Positions 48,865 through 59,072 of a stretch of 64,000 nt of DNA are shown piece after piece. The notes beneath the pieces were generated by a model. That model worked only from the letters and a program-made list of their open reading frames with translations, did no database searches and was not told the origin of the DNA. Position 1 is the first letter of the stretch. Each line of letters opens with the position of its first letter. The stretch is from CAWAQA01 sp963784065 (GTDB lineage: Bacteria > Acidobacteriota > Vicinamibacteria > Vicinamibacterales > UBA2999), in contig CAWAQA010000001.1 of NCBI GenBank assembly GCA_963784065.1, positions 124,001-188,000 on the forward strand, in the 5' to 3' direction. The translations under genes and the position numbers were made by a program.

Positions 48865-49933
48865 AGCGCCACCCGGGAAGAACACGCGCTCGACGAACCA
48901 GTATGCGCCTGCGGCGATGACGACGAGCGATCCGGCGTACGCCACGCGATAGCCCAGCGGTTCGCTCCGCCTGCGGATCAGCGCGAGCAGCGACGCCACC
49001 ACGAGGACGATGGCCAGCTGTCCGATCTCGACGCCGAAGTTGAAGGAGAAGAGGGACCAGCCGAGCGCCTCGTCGGGCAGGCCGAACTCGCGCAGCACGT
49101 TGGCAAAGCCGAAGCCGTGCACCAGACCGAAGACGAGCGCCACCCATGCGCGCAGGTCGCGGCCCGTGCCGCGCACCAGGTTGTCGGCGCCGACGAAGAC
49201 AATGCTCAACGCGATCGCCGGCTCGATGATCTGGGGCGGCGGGTTCACGATGTTCAGGGCCGCGAGCGACAGCGTCAGGCTGTGGCCGATCGTGAACGCG
49301 GTGACGATCTTCACCAGCTGCTTCCACGTGCCGCCGAGCAGCAGCAGGCCGATGAGGAACAGGATGTGGTCGGGGCCGATCATGATGTGGTGGATGCCTG
49401 ACGGGATGAACGTCTGCATCACCGCGAGGGCGCCCTGCGTGCTGCCCGAGTAGTAGACGCGCTCGTTGCTGCCGCGGGCGAAGATCATCTGCTGCCGCAG
49501 CTCGCCGTCCTCGTACACGTTCACGAACGTCTGGTGGATGGGATCGTAGGGGAACATCGCCGTCTGGACGACCGACTGCCCCTGGACGCGGACCCGGCAT
49601 CCTGAAGCGCAGCAGCACCGCGTGGCGATCGGGAGCCGCTTCCATCTGCTGCCACCGCGGCATGCGCGCCTGTCCATCCGCACGCAGCGTGAACCTGGGC
49701 GAGACGAGCGCCACGACGCGATCGCGCTCGCGGGCCGCGACGCCGGGTTGCAGGAGCTGGTCTTCAGGTATCCCGAGCTCGTGCGCGACATCCACGACGT
49801 GCAGCACGAGAATGCCCTCGATCCCGTCGTCGCGGACGATCACGTCGAGATAGCTGAAGGGCGCCGGATGCGCCGGCGCCGGCAGCGGCGACGCCAGCAG
49901 GGCGAGAACGACCGCAAGAGCTCGTCCGACCAT
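48862..49933 (-). CDS. HupE/UreJ-type membrane protein with extracytoplasmic N-terminal domain (one indel)
   Basis: About 356 residues from ATG 49933. A signal peptide (MVGRALAVVLALLASPLPAP) is followed by a soluble N-terminal domain (PFSYLDVIVRDDGIEGILVL) and, after a shift at 49591 (GGT [C] CGC), by a six-span domain: FIPSGIHHIMIGPDHILFLI, IVTAFTIGHSLTLSLAALNI, ALVFGLVHGFGFANVLREFG and FNFGVEIGQLAIVLVVASLL. HHIMIGPDH, GHS and HGFGFA are the His-rich motifs of HupE/UreJ_2 nickel/cobalt-permease-like proteins. It probably transports a divalent metal. TAGAAT lies 10 bases before its ATG. Confidence 0.84.
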
Positions 49934-49943
49934 GAATCGGAGA

Positions 49944-49949
49944 ATTCTA
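49944..49949 (-). promoter_or_regulatory. -10 box upstream of the HupE-like gene
   Basis: TAGAAT on the minus strand ends 10 bases before ATG 49933, leaving a leader of only about four bases. Confidence 0.45.
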
Positions 49950-49954
49950 ACGGT

Positions 49955-50030
49955 TCTTCCGCCTGAAGGCGGAAGCCACCGCTCTTTTGTGTCGTGGCCT
50001 CCGGCTTCGGCCGGAAGGCAGAACCGCCCC
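49955..50030. repeat. Palindromic repeats (CCGCCTGAAGGCGG family)
   Basis: TTCCGCCTGAAGGCGGAAGC (49958-49977) is followed by GGCCTCCGGCTTCGGCCGGA and AGGC (49997-50020). The pair sits between the HupE-like gene and the L,D-transpeptidase gene. Confidence 0.75.
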
Positions 50031-50039
50031 GCCGGGCGT

Positions 50040-51441
50040 TTACGTCTTGGCCCGCAGCTGCTTGTGCTTCGGATCGATGCCGTAGGGATCGTCGGTAAAG
50101 GTTACGGTCTTGCCGTCAGGCTCGACCCAGGCGGTCCAGTAGCCGATGTGCACGCGCAGCGGCTGCTTCAAGGTGACCGTCTGTTCCTTGTTCGCGCCCA
50201 TCGCCTCGCGGATGCGCGGACCGGTCCACTCCGGCCGATCGCCCAGCACGTACTGCGCGAGCTCCACGGGCTGTTCGACACGGACGCAGCCATGACTCAG
50301 GGTGCGGTGCTCCTTGAAGAACAGCGCGTCGCCCGGCGTGTCGTGCAGGTAGACGTTGAAGTTGTTCGGGAAGATGAACTTCACGAGGCCGAGCGCGTTC
50401 TCCGGGCCGGGCGTCTGGCGGAACCGCAGACCCTTCGTCTCGTCCTCGTCCGACCAGTCGATGTCCGAGGGATCGACCACCTCGTCCTTGCCGCTCGTGC
50501 CGACGACCTCGATGTTGTTCCGCTGCAGGTAGTCCGGGTCGCTCGCCACGCGCGGCAGCGTCTCGTCGCGCAGGATGTCCGGCGGGATGTTCCAGTAAGG
50601 GCTGAACACGACGTAGGTCATCTCGTCGCTGAAGAGCGGCGTCTGGTGGTCGGGCTGCCCGACGATGACGCGCATCGCGAGGGCCGGCTGTTCGCCCTCC
50701 ATGACCTGCAGCTGGTAGGACGGCACGTTGATGAGGATGTACCGTTCGCCGAGATCGCGCGGCACCCAGCGCCAGCGCTCCATGTTCATCTTGATTCGCT
50801 CGATGCGATCCGGCTGCCTGCTCGCTGGCGAGCGCCGCCTGCAGTCCCTTGTATTGCGGGTGCGTCGGCGCCAGCTCCTCGAGGCTGTCACGCACGCGGT
50901 TGCCGGCGATCGCCTCTGACAGGCGCGCTGCGAGATCGTCCTTCTTCGACGCCGCCAGCCACGTCGGGTGCACCTGCCGGGCGCTGCGCGTCCACCCGAT
51001 CAGATCGGCCGCGTAGCGCAGGTAGGCGTAGGTCATCTTCGCGTCCATCTCCGGGATGCGCTCCAACGGAAAGCGCGTTCCGCTGGTCTTCGTCTGCGAC
51101 GCGGCGCGAAGCTGTTCGAACTGTTCCGGTCCGTAGGCCGCCGGATCGAGCCCATGGCGCTCGGAGTACTTGAGTTGCTGGACCAGGTCCTTCCAGTGCT
51201 CCGTCGTCTCGTCGCCGTCCACCCACGCCGGCAGGAATCCGCGCGCTTCGTAGAACTGTTGTTCGATCCGCCAGAGGCGCTTGCCGATCTCGCTCCGCTC
51301 GACCCACGACGGCGTGCCTTCGACCGTCTGGCGGATGGCGGTCACGTGCTGACTGTTATCAACCTTGCTGCTGCAAGCAGCGGTGAGCGCCAGCACGATG
51401 GCGGCAAGCGCCAGCCGGGACAGGAAACCCTGGGTCATCAT
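50040..51441 (-). CDS. L,D-transpeptidase (YkuD domain) lipoprotein, YcbB/LdtD-like (one indel)
   Basis: About 466 residues from ATG 51441 (ATGATG). MTQGFLSRLALAAIVLALTA followed by ACSS is a lipoprotein signal. A helical scaffold domain with a peptidoglycan-binding-like region (LKYSERHGLDPAAYGPEQFE) precedes the YkuD catalytic domain: RYILINVPSYQLQVMEGEQP, YWNIPPDILRDETLPRV, FPNNFNVYLHDTPGDALFF and the active-site EHRTLSHGCVRVEQP (His and Cys near residue 382). It forms 3-3 crosslinks or attaches lipoproteins in the wall. The frame changes at 50814 (GCA [G] CCG). It is convergent with nothing close; a repeat lies downstream. Confidence 0.9.
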
Positions 51442-51449
51442 GCGCCGGG

Positions 51450-51650
51450 CTAGTGCAAGGGAAATACCTGACTTCGATCTCGCGGTTTCAGCAGGTAAAA
51501 CCGCTCGTGCCAGCGGCTCGGGCCGTCCAGCTCGGGAAAAAGGGGCCGTTCACTCACATACGCCTGGTCGGGTTTGTCACGAACTTCCCACTTCAGCTCG
51601 ACAGGAACGAGGGTGCTGGTTCCAGAGAGTCGGCGACAGTCGCCCAGCAA
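51450..51650 (-). CDS. Possible small hypothetical protein upstream of the L,D-transpeptidase gene
   Basis: A 66-residue ORF from TTG 51650 ends eight bases before the L,D-transpeptidase start. The later half (VELKWEVRDKPDQAYVSERP and LFPELDGPSRWHERFYLLKP) has a natural-looking composition, but there is no recognised family and no good ribosome binding site. It could equally be chance. Confidence 0.3.
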   Translation of the reverse strand: MLGDCRRLSGTSTLVPVELKWEVRDKPDQAYVSERPLFPELDGPSRWHERFYLLKPRDRSQVFPLH

Positions 51651-51654
51651 TTTT

Positions 51655-51742
51655 GCAGATGCGGGCCTTCAGGCCAGGCCGACCTGAAGGTCGGCCTCCA
51701 AGAACAAAGGGGGAAGGCCCGGCCTTCGCCGGAAAAGCACCC
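51655..51742. repeat. Palindromic repeat (AGGCCGACCTGAAGGTCGGCCT)
   Basis: AGGCCGACCTGAAGGTCGGC followed by CT (51675-51696) is a perfect 22-base palindrome, and GGGCCTTCAGGCC lies just before it. It matches the element at 5.9 kb and lies at the 3' end of the SDR gene. Confidence 0.75.
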
Positions 51743-52538
51743 CTAGACCTTTCGATAGGACTTGGAGAAACGCCGATTGACGGCCGAGACGAGCCCCTGG
51801 GGGATGATGCGAACGAGCGTCGCGATGCTCGAGTTGACGGCGCCGTTGACGTACACGGCCTTGCCGGCCATCACCGCGTCGTAGCCCTGGCGAGCCACGG
51901 TTGGCGCGTCCATCCACATGAATGCGGGCAGGCTGCCCATCATCTCGCGCGTGCCCATGACGTCGTGGAACTCGCTCATGGTGAACCCGGGGCACAGCGC
52001 GGTGACGTGCACGCCATGGTGCTGCACTTCCTGGGCGAGCGCTTCCGAGAACCGGATCACGAACGCCTTGGAGGCGGCATACAGGGTATGCCCGGCGGCC
52101 GGCGGCACCAGCCCGGCCAGCGACGCGACGTTGATGATGCGCCCGTATCGGCGCTCGATCATCCCGGGCAGCAGGCGGTGCGTCAGCTCCGCGACGGCGG
52201 TGACCATCACCTGCAGAAACGCGTCGTGCTGTTCCCAGGTGCTGTTCACGTACGATCCGGGCACGCCATAGCCGGCGTTGTTGACGAGCGCGTCGATGCG
52301 TCAGGCCGCGCGCGGCGATCTCACCGCAGAGCGTCGCGGGTGCGCCACGCGCCGCGAGGTCGCTGGTGATGACGTGGACCCGGCGGCCGTGCTCCCGTTC
52401 GAGCCGCTCGGCCACGGCCCGCAGGCGATCCTGGCGCCGCGCGGCGATCACGAGGTCCCATCCCCTCGCGGCAAAGACATCGGCGAACGCCTCGCCGATC
52501 CCGCTCGAGGCGCCTGTAATGAGGGCGGTACGTGTCAT
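51743..52538 (-). CDS. Short-chain dehydrogenase/reductase (one indel)
   Basis: About 264 residues from ATG 52538. TALITGASSGIGEAFADVFA is the NAD(P)-binding TGxxxGIG motif; LVNNAGYG follows once the frame change near 52297 is corrected (ACG [C] ATC), then IINVASLAGLVPPAAGHTLY with Ser, and YAASKAFVIRFSEALAQEV with the catalytic Tyr and Lys. HGVHVTALCPGFTMSEFHDV is typical of the classical SDR family acting on ketones of short lipids or quinones. The substrate is unknown. It is divergent from the amidase gene with only 13 bases between start codons. Confidence 0.88.
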
Positions 52539-52551
52539 AAGATCCGTGTGC

Positions 52552-54262
52552 ATGAAGAAGATGCTGGTTTGCGCGGCCGTGCTCACCGCCGCCGCCGCGG
52601 CCGCCGGCGCCCAGGCGCCGCGCAGCCGCGCCACGCAACCCTTCGCGGTCGTCGAAGGCCGGCATCGACGACATGCGCCGCGCGCTCGAGCGAGCGGCGT
52701 ACGACGTCCCGTGACATTGTGCAGCAGTACCTCACCCGGATCGCGCTGTACGAGGATCGGCTGAACGCCGCCATCTACGTGAACCCCAACGCGCTGGCGG
52801 AGGCGGACATCCTGGATCGCGAGCGGCGGCAGGGACGCCTGCGCGGGCCGCTGCACGGCATCCCCGTCGCGCTTGAAGGACAACATCCACACGACGACAT
52901 GCCGACGACCGGCGGCGCACTGGCGTTTGCCGGGCTGATCCCGCCGTACGAGGCGACCCTCACGAAGCACCTCCGCGACGGGGGAGCGATCATCATCGCC
53001 AAGACCGTGATGACGGAGCTCGCCAACTGGGTCGCCGCGGCGATGCCGACCAACTACAGCTCGCTCGGCGGTTACGGGTTCAACCCGTACGACCCGCGGC
53101 GCGACCCGCGCGACGGCACGTTCGACGGCCGGCCCGTGCTCCTCACCGGCGGGTCGAGCTCGGGCATCGGCACGGCGGCGAACTTCTGGGCCGCCAACGT
53201 CGGCACCGAAACGTCCGGCTCGATCCTGAGCCCGTCCAACCAGAACATGCTCGTCGGCATCAAGCCGACGGTCGGCCGCGTGAGCCGGTACGGCGTCATC
53301 CCCATCACCGCCGACCAGGACACGCCGGGACCCGATGGCGCGGACCGTCGCCGACGCGGCCATCGCTGCTCGGCGCGCTCGAAGGCGCGACGCCGGATCC
53401 GAACGATCCGGCGACGCGCGCGTGCCAGCCGCCGCCGAACCGCGACTACACGGGGTTCCTCCGACCCGACGGCCTGAAGGGCGCCCGCATCGGCGTGCCG
53501 CGCGCGTTCTACTACGATGCGCGTCACGGCGCCGGGAACGACCGGGTCGCGCGGCGGTCTCTCGGAGGCGCAGCGCGCGGTCATGGACGACGCCATCGCG
53601 GTGCTCGAGGCGCAGGGCGCGCAGGTGGTCGATCCGGCGGACATCCCGAGCGTCACGTCGCCGGATCCCGACAAGAACCTGTTGCTCTGGTCGACCTGCA
53701 CCGGCCCCGATGGCGCGAAGGGCAGGGACGCCAACTGCTCCATCGTGTTCAAGTACGGGATGAAGCGCGACTTCAACCTCTGGCTCGCATCGCTCGGATC
53801 GGCGGCGCCGGTGAAGACGCTCGCCGCGCTGCGCGCCTGGAACACGGCGCACGAGAAGGCCGGAGCGCTGAAGTACGGGCAGGCCCAGCTCGACATCTCC
53901 GACGAGATGGACCTCGAGCAGCGATCGCGCGCGCTACGAGGCCGACCGCGCGAAGGACGTCGCGCTCGCCGGCCGGGACGGCATCGACGCGGCGCTGCTG
54001 CGCGAACAAGCTCGATGCGCTGCTGTTCCCCGGCGGCACGGGCGCCGCCATCGCGGCCAAGCCGGGCTATCCCACCGTCATCGTCCCGTTCGGCACGATA
54101 CCGAACGCCCCGACGCCGGCGTTGCCGGCGGCGTTCGACGCCAGGCCGTCGCCCTTCGGCGTCAGCTTCACCGGCACCGCCTGCAGCGAGCCGCGCCTGA
54201 TCGAGCTCGCCTACGCGTTCGAGCAGGCCACGCGGAAACGCGTCCCTCCGACGCTCGAGTAG
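52552..54262 (+). CDS. Secreted amidase-signature (AS) family amidase (many indels)
   Basis: About 565 residues. A signal peptide (MKKMLVCAAVLTAAAAAAGA) is followed by an AS domain: IVQQYLTRIALYEDRLNAAI, GPLHGIPVALKDNIHTTDMP with the catalytic Lys, TGGSSSGIGTAANFWAANVG and TETSGSILSPSNQNMLVGIK with the cis-Ser and Ser nucleophile, and PGPMARTVADAAILLGALEG. Frame changes near 52660, 52720, 52875, 52901, 53334, 53375, 53540 and 54000 were placed by these motifs; several fit an extra or missing third codon base. It hydrolyses amide bonds; a GatA role in tRNA charging is unlikely because the protein is exported. TAAGAT lies eight bases before the ATG. Confidence 0.86.
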
Positions 54263-54296
54263 CGACGCCGGCGCCAGGCATCGGACTGCGGGCGCT

Positions 54297-54392
54297 GTCG
54301 GGCCGGCTAAAGCCGGCCCCTACGTACGTCGTGGTTGTCGTGGCCGCCTCCGACTTCCTCGTACTGGGCCCGGCTTCAGCCGGCCCGATGGC
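54297..54392. repeat. Double palindromic repeat
   Basis: GGGCCGGCTAAAGCCGGCCC (54300-54319) with the tail CTACGTACGTCGTGGTTGTC is followed by CCGGCTTCAGCCGG (about 54369-54382). It lies between convergent genes, as at 47.8 kb. Confidence 0.8.
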
Positions 54393-54395
54393 GAT

Positions 54396-55579
54396 TCACT
54401 CCACCCGTCTCAGAATGAAGCACTTCAGGTAGTACGTCTCCGGCACGCCGATCAACACCGGATGATCGCGGCCCTGCATCCGCTTCTCGACGAGCGTCAC
54501 GGGCGTGTGGCTGTCCATCGACGCCTGCTGGATCACGTCCGCGAACATCTCCTCGCTGACGTTGTAGGAGCAGCTGCACGTCACCAGATAGCCACCGGGC
54601 GAGAGCAGCCGCATCGCGCGCAGGTTGATCTCCTTGTAGCCGGCGAGCGCGTTGGGGATCGACGCCTTGTTCTTCGCGAACGCCGGCGGGTCGAGCACGA
54701 TGGTGTCGTAGCGGGCGCCCGACCTCTCGAGCCGCCGCAGCTCGTCGAACACGTTGACCTCGCGCGCCTCGAGGTGCGGTGACGCCGTTGCGCGCGGCGT
54801 TCTCCCTGATGCGCGCCACGGCATCCGCCGAGATGTCGAGCGCCTCCGCTTCGGCGCACTGCCGCGCGAGGCGCAGGGCGAAACCGCCGTTGTAGCTGAA
54901 GCAATCGAGCAGACGCCCGTGCGCGTACCGTGCCGCCGCCTCGCGGTTCTCCCGCTGGTCCAGGAACAGCCCCGTCTTCTGGCCTCTGCGCAGATCGACG
55001 TCGTACTCGATCGGTCCCTCGCGGACGACGACAGAGTCGGGAATGCTGCCGTAGAGCACCTCGACCTTCTGCTCCAACCCTTCGAGCGTGCGCACCTTCG
55101 GGTCGTTTCGCGCGAGGACGCCGGCCGGCTGCGAGCAGCTCCACGAGCATCCGCGTGACGCCGGGCAGCATCCGGTCCGTCCCCTGTGACAGCGCCTGCA
55201 GCACGATGTAGTCGCCGTAGCGATCGACGATGAGCGACGGCAGCAGGTCCGCTTCGCCGTGAACGAGCCGGTAGGCGTTGGCGTCGAGCGCCAGCGACGC
55301 ACGGTAGCGGATGGCATGCTCGAGCCGGGCGCGCACGAGCGGCTCGCCGGCCGGCGCCTCGCCGCGAGTGAGCATCCTGATCGGAATCTGCGATCGGTCA
55401 CTGAAGAACGCGTGTCCGATCGTGCGATGCCGCGGACCGATCACCTCCACGATGTCGCCGGGATCGGCCTCGACGTCCACGACGTCCGCGCGATAGATCC
55501 ACGGATGACCGCGGCGTATGCGTTCCTCGCCGCGGGCGGAGATGGTCACGTTCGGACGAGTGCCGTGTCCCTTGTGCAT
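54396..55579 (-). CDS. rlmI: RlmI-type 23S rRNA (cytosine) methyltransferase (indels)
   Basis: About 393 residues from ATG 55579. The N-terminal PUA domain (ISARGEERIRRGHPWIYRAD) and EEH-like domain (GEADLLPSLIVDRYGDYIVL) precede the methyltransferase: RRGQKTGLFLDQRENREAAA, LLDCFSYNGGFALRLARQCA with SAM motif, and DTIVLDPPAFAKNKASIPNA with the DPPAF active-site motif, then SYNVSEEMFADVIQ and TYYLKCFILRRVE. Frame changes occur near 55128 and 54778. RlmI methylates C1962 of 23S rRNA in E. coli; the same target here is inference. Confidence 0.88.
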
Positions 55580-55593
55580 TGAACCTCGCGTGC

Positions 55594-55672
55594 TTTCAGT
55601 CTACGGTCTACGGTCTACGGTCGATGGCCCAGCTGGTTGCTACTGTAGACCGAAGACCGAAGACCACGGCAT
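55594..55672. repeat. Heptamer palindrome (GGTCTACG / CGAAGACC type)
   Basis: GTCTACGGTCTACGGTCTAC and GGTC (55599-55622) face GTAGACCGAAGACCGAAGAC and C (55645-55665). The element lies between the divergent rlmI and glyA genes. Confidence 0.78.
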
Positions 55673-55688
55673 AGGACAATTCCTCCCC

Positions 55689-56960
55689 ATGGCCGAACTG
55701 ACCCTCTCCTCCATGCAGCGCTCGCTCACCGACACCGATCCCGAGATTGCCGCGGCCATCCGCAACGAGACGCGCCGGCAGGCGGAGGGGCTCGAGCTCA
55801 TTGCGTCGGAGAACTTCGTCAGCACCGCCATTCTCGAGGCCGTTGGCTCGGTGATGACCAACAAGTACGCCGAGGGATATCCGGGGAAGCGGTATTACGG
55901 CGGCTGCGAATTCGTGGACGTGGCCGAGTCGCTCGCCATCTCGCGCGCCAAGGCGCTCTTCGGCGCCGAGCACGCCAACGTCCAGCCGCACTCCGGCGCG
56001 CAGGCGAACATGTCGGTGTACTTCACGCTGCTCAAGCCCGGCGACACGGTGCTCGGCATGAACCTGGCGCACGGCGGCCACCTCACGCACGGCCACCCGC
56101 TCAACTTCTCCGGCAAGCTCTACACGATCGTGCCCTACGGCGTCCGCAAGGACGACGAGCGAATCGACTATGAGGAGCTCGAGAAGCTGGCGCACGAGCA
56201 CAAGCCGAAGATGATCATGGTCGGCGCCAGCGCGTACCCGCGCGTGATCGACTTCGCGCGCATCAGCGCCGTCGCGCAGGCCGTGGGCGCGCCGATGGTC
56301 GTGGACATGGCGCACATCGCCGGCCTGGTTGCCGCCGGCGTGCACCCGAGCCCGGTTCCCCACGCCGACTTCGTCACCTCGACGACGCACAAGACGCTGC
56401 GCGGACCGCGCTCGGGCCTGGTGCTGTCGCGCGAGAAGTACGCGAAGGATCTCGATCGCGCGCTCTTCCCCGGGGTCCAGGGCGGTCCGCTCATGCACGT
56501 CGTGGCGGCCAAGGCGATCTGCTTCAAGGAAGCCATGGAACCGTCGTTCGCCGACTACCAGCGCCAGGTCGTCGCGAACGCGAAACGTCTGGCGGCGAAC
56601 CTCGCGTCGCAGGGCTACCGGATCGTCAGCGGCGGCACCGACAACCACCTGATGCTCGTCGATGTCTTCTCGAAGGGCATCACCGGCAAGGCGGCTGAAG
56701 CCGCGCTCCAGAAGGCGGCGATCACGGTCAACAAGAACGCGATCCCGTTCGACCAGAACCCGCCGATGACCGCGAGCGGCATCCGGATCGGCACGCCGGC
56801 GATGACCACGCGCGGCATGCGCGAGGCAGAGATGGACGAGATCGGCGCGATGATCGGCCGCGTCCTCGGAGCCCCGGATGACGACGGCGCGGCCGCGATG
56901 GTCAAGGAAGAGGTCGAACGGCTGTGCCGGAAGTTCCCGCTGTACCCGGAACGGCAATAG
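55689..56960 (+). CDS. glyA: Serine hydroxymethyltransferase
   Basis: Intact protein of 423 residues. PLP enzyme that converts serine and tetrahydrofolate to glycine and methylene-tetrahydrofolate. GLELIASENFVSTAILEAVG and NKYAEGYPGKRYYGG begin the protein; VDMAHIAGLVAAGVHPSPVP and TSTTHKTLRGPRSGLVL with the PLP-binding Lys (near residue 236) follow; GTDNHLMLVDVFSKGITGK and NPPMTASGIRIGTPAMTTRG complete it. The start ATG 55689 is consistent with the family; GACAAT (4 of 6) lies eight bases before it. It supplies one-carbon units and links functionally to folC at 0.2 kb. The stop region overlaps the likely dinG start. Confidence 0.97.
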   Translation: MAELTLSSMQRSLTDTDPEIAAAIRNETRRQAEGLELIASENFVSTAILEAVGSVMTNKYAEGYPGKRYYGGCEFVDVAESLAISRAKALFGAEHANVQPHSGAQANMSVYFTLLKPGDTVLGMNLAHGGHLTHGHPLNFSGKLYTIVPYGVRKDDERIDYEELEKLAHEHKPKMIMVGASAYPRVIDFARISAVAQAVGAPMVVDMAHIAGLVAAGVHPSPVPHADFVTSTTHKTLRGPRSGLVLSREKYAKDLDRALFPGVQGGPLMHVVAAKAICFKEAMEPSFADYQRQVVANAKRLAANLASQGYRIVSGGTDNHLMLVDVFSKGITGKAAEAALQKAAITVNKNAIPFDQNPPMTASGIRIGTPAMTTRGMREAEMDEIGAMIGRVLGAPDDDGAAAMVKEEVERLCRKFPLYPERQ

Positions 56961-58987
56961 ACGCCCGGATCGGCCGGGACGTTCAGCGGCGTTCCGTTCT
57001 GCGCGACGGCATCGCCGTGGCGTTCTCAGGACGCGGGGCGCTCGCGCATGTCGTCGACGGGTACGAGCCGCGCGAGGGGCAGCGCCGCATGGCCGAGGCG
57101 GTCGCGGCCGTCATCGCGGACGGCGGAACGCTCCTGGCCGAGGCGGTACCGGCACCGGAAAGACGCTCGCGTACCTGATTCCCGCCATCCTCAGCCGCCA
57201 GCGCGTGCTCGTCTCCACCGGCACCAAGAACCTCCAGGAACAGATTTTCTTCAAGGACCTTCCCGCGCTGAAGGAAGCGCTCGGCGTGCCGTTCACGGCG
57301 ACGCTGATGAAGGGGCGCGGAAACTACCTGTGCCTGCATCGATGGGAGACCTACCAGCAGTCGGAGGACTCGTTCGAACGGGCGATGTTCGTGCCCGATC
57401 ATCAAGGAGTGGGCGGCGAGGACGCCGACCGGGGATCGCGCGGAGCTGCGCGACCTGCCCGAAGACCTCCCGCTGTGGAAGCAGATCAACGCCGAGGCCG
57501 AGACGTGCCTCGGCAACCAATGCCCGCGCTGGGGCGACTGCTGGGTCACGCTCATGCGCCAGCGGGCGGCGGAATCGGACGTCGTCATCGTGAACCACCA
57601 TCTCCTGTGCGCCGATGCGTCGGTGCGCCGGGGCGAGTACGGCGAAGTGATCCCGTCCTGTCCGACGCTCGTCGTGGACGAGGCGCACCAGCTCGAGGAC
57701 GTCGCGACGCAGTACTTCGGGCTCGTATTCAGCAACTACCGCGTGGACGACCTCGCGCGCGATGTCGAACGGTTCCTGGCGGGCCGGGGCAACGCTGCGG
57801 ATGCAGCGCGGACATTTACGCCGCGCGAGATGGAAGAGGCCACCCGTGCGCTCACGCGCGTGGCCGAGCGGTCGCGTGTGTTCTTCGCGGGACTCTCCAT
57901 GGCGCGCGCACTCGCCGGAGGTGCCGGCGCTGAATCCCGCGCGCGGTACTCGGCCGAGGCGATGGCCGAGCACTTCGAAGACGGCATGATGCTCGCGGGA
58001 GCGCTCGAGGGCCTCGAATCGACGTTCGCGCTCCTCAAGCCGAAGTCGAGCGAGCCGGGCGCGGATGCCGATGTGAGGGAAGCGATCGGAGCGTTGCAGC
58101 GCCGCGCCGGCGAGCTGCGCAACGATTTGCGGTTCCTCATGCGTGCGGCCGACCCGGAGTTCGTCTACTACCTCGAGTCGCGCGGCCGCGGGCTGTTCCT
58201 GCGCGCCTCGCCGATCGACGTATCGCGCATCGTCCGCGACGCGCTGTTCGATCGCATGCGCGCCACGATTCTCACGTCGGCCACGCTCGCGGTGGACGGC
58301 TCCTTCGAATACGTGAAAGGCCGGCTTGGCCTTCGTGACGCCAGCGAAGTACGGGTCGCTTCCGAGTTCGACTACGCGCGCCAGGCGCTGCTCTATCTTC
58401 CCCGCCGCATGCCGCCGCCGAAGGCGCCGGCTTTTGCGGAGGCCGCCGCACGCGAGACCATCGAGCTGCTCAAGCGCTCGCGCGGGCGGGCCTTCGTGCT
58501 CTTCACCAGCTACGCCGTGCTGCGCGTCGTCCAGCGCTTCGTGGAGATGTCGCTGCCGTATCCGATCCTCGTGCAGGGAACCGCGCCGCGATCCACCCTC
58601 CTCGAGCAGTTTCGCTCCACGCCGAACGCGGTGCTGCTCGCGACGTCCAGTTTCTGGCAGGGCGTGGACGTCGTGGGCGAGGCATTGAGCTGCGTGATCA
58701 TCGACAAGCTGCCGTTCGTCTCGCCGGGAGACCCGGTGACGTCTGCCCGAATCGAAGCCATCAAGGAGAGCGGCGGCGATGCGTTTGCGGATTACCAGGT
58801 GCCGCTCGCGATCCTGGCTCTGCAGCAGGGACTCGGCCGGCTGATCCGTCACCGGACCGATCGCGGCGTCCTGGCCATACTTGATCCGCGCCTGCGGACG
58901 ATGGGTTACGGACGGCGGTTCCTGGAGTCGCTGCCGCCGGCCCCGGTCACGCACGACCTTGAAGCGGTCGGCCGATTCTTCATGTAA
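56924..58987 (+). CDS. dinG: ATP-dependent DNA helicase DinG-like, XPD/Rad3-related (indels)
   Basis: About 685 residues. The start is uncertain: GTG 56924 is the first in frame and overlaps glyA, but conserved sequence begins near 57000 (GYEPREGQRRMAEAVA). The Walker A GTGTGKTLAYLIPAIL is split by a frame change near 57147; Walker B is VVDEAHQLED. GRGNYLCLHRW and TCLGNQCPRWGDC give the four Cys that bind the [4Fe-4S] cluster of the XPD/DinG family. The second helicase domain follows with RAFVLFTSYAVLRVV, GVDVVGEALSCVIIDKLPF and QGLGRLIRHRTDRG. Another change lies near 57410-57450. It unwinds 5' overhangs and R-loops. Terminates at 58987, just upstream of a TPR gene. Confidence 0.88.
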
Positions 58988-59072
58988 ACTAAATCACTCA
59001 CAGAGCAAGGCTTGACTGGGCCGTAACGCCCGAGAGTTTCGTTCACATCCAGCTGATTCCGGAGGCTTTTTC

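Noticed and set aside
52552..54262. Amidase as GatA of the tRNA-dependent amidotransferase
   Set aside because: The protein has a clear signal peptide and no gatB or gatC gene is near, so an exported amidase is more likely.
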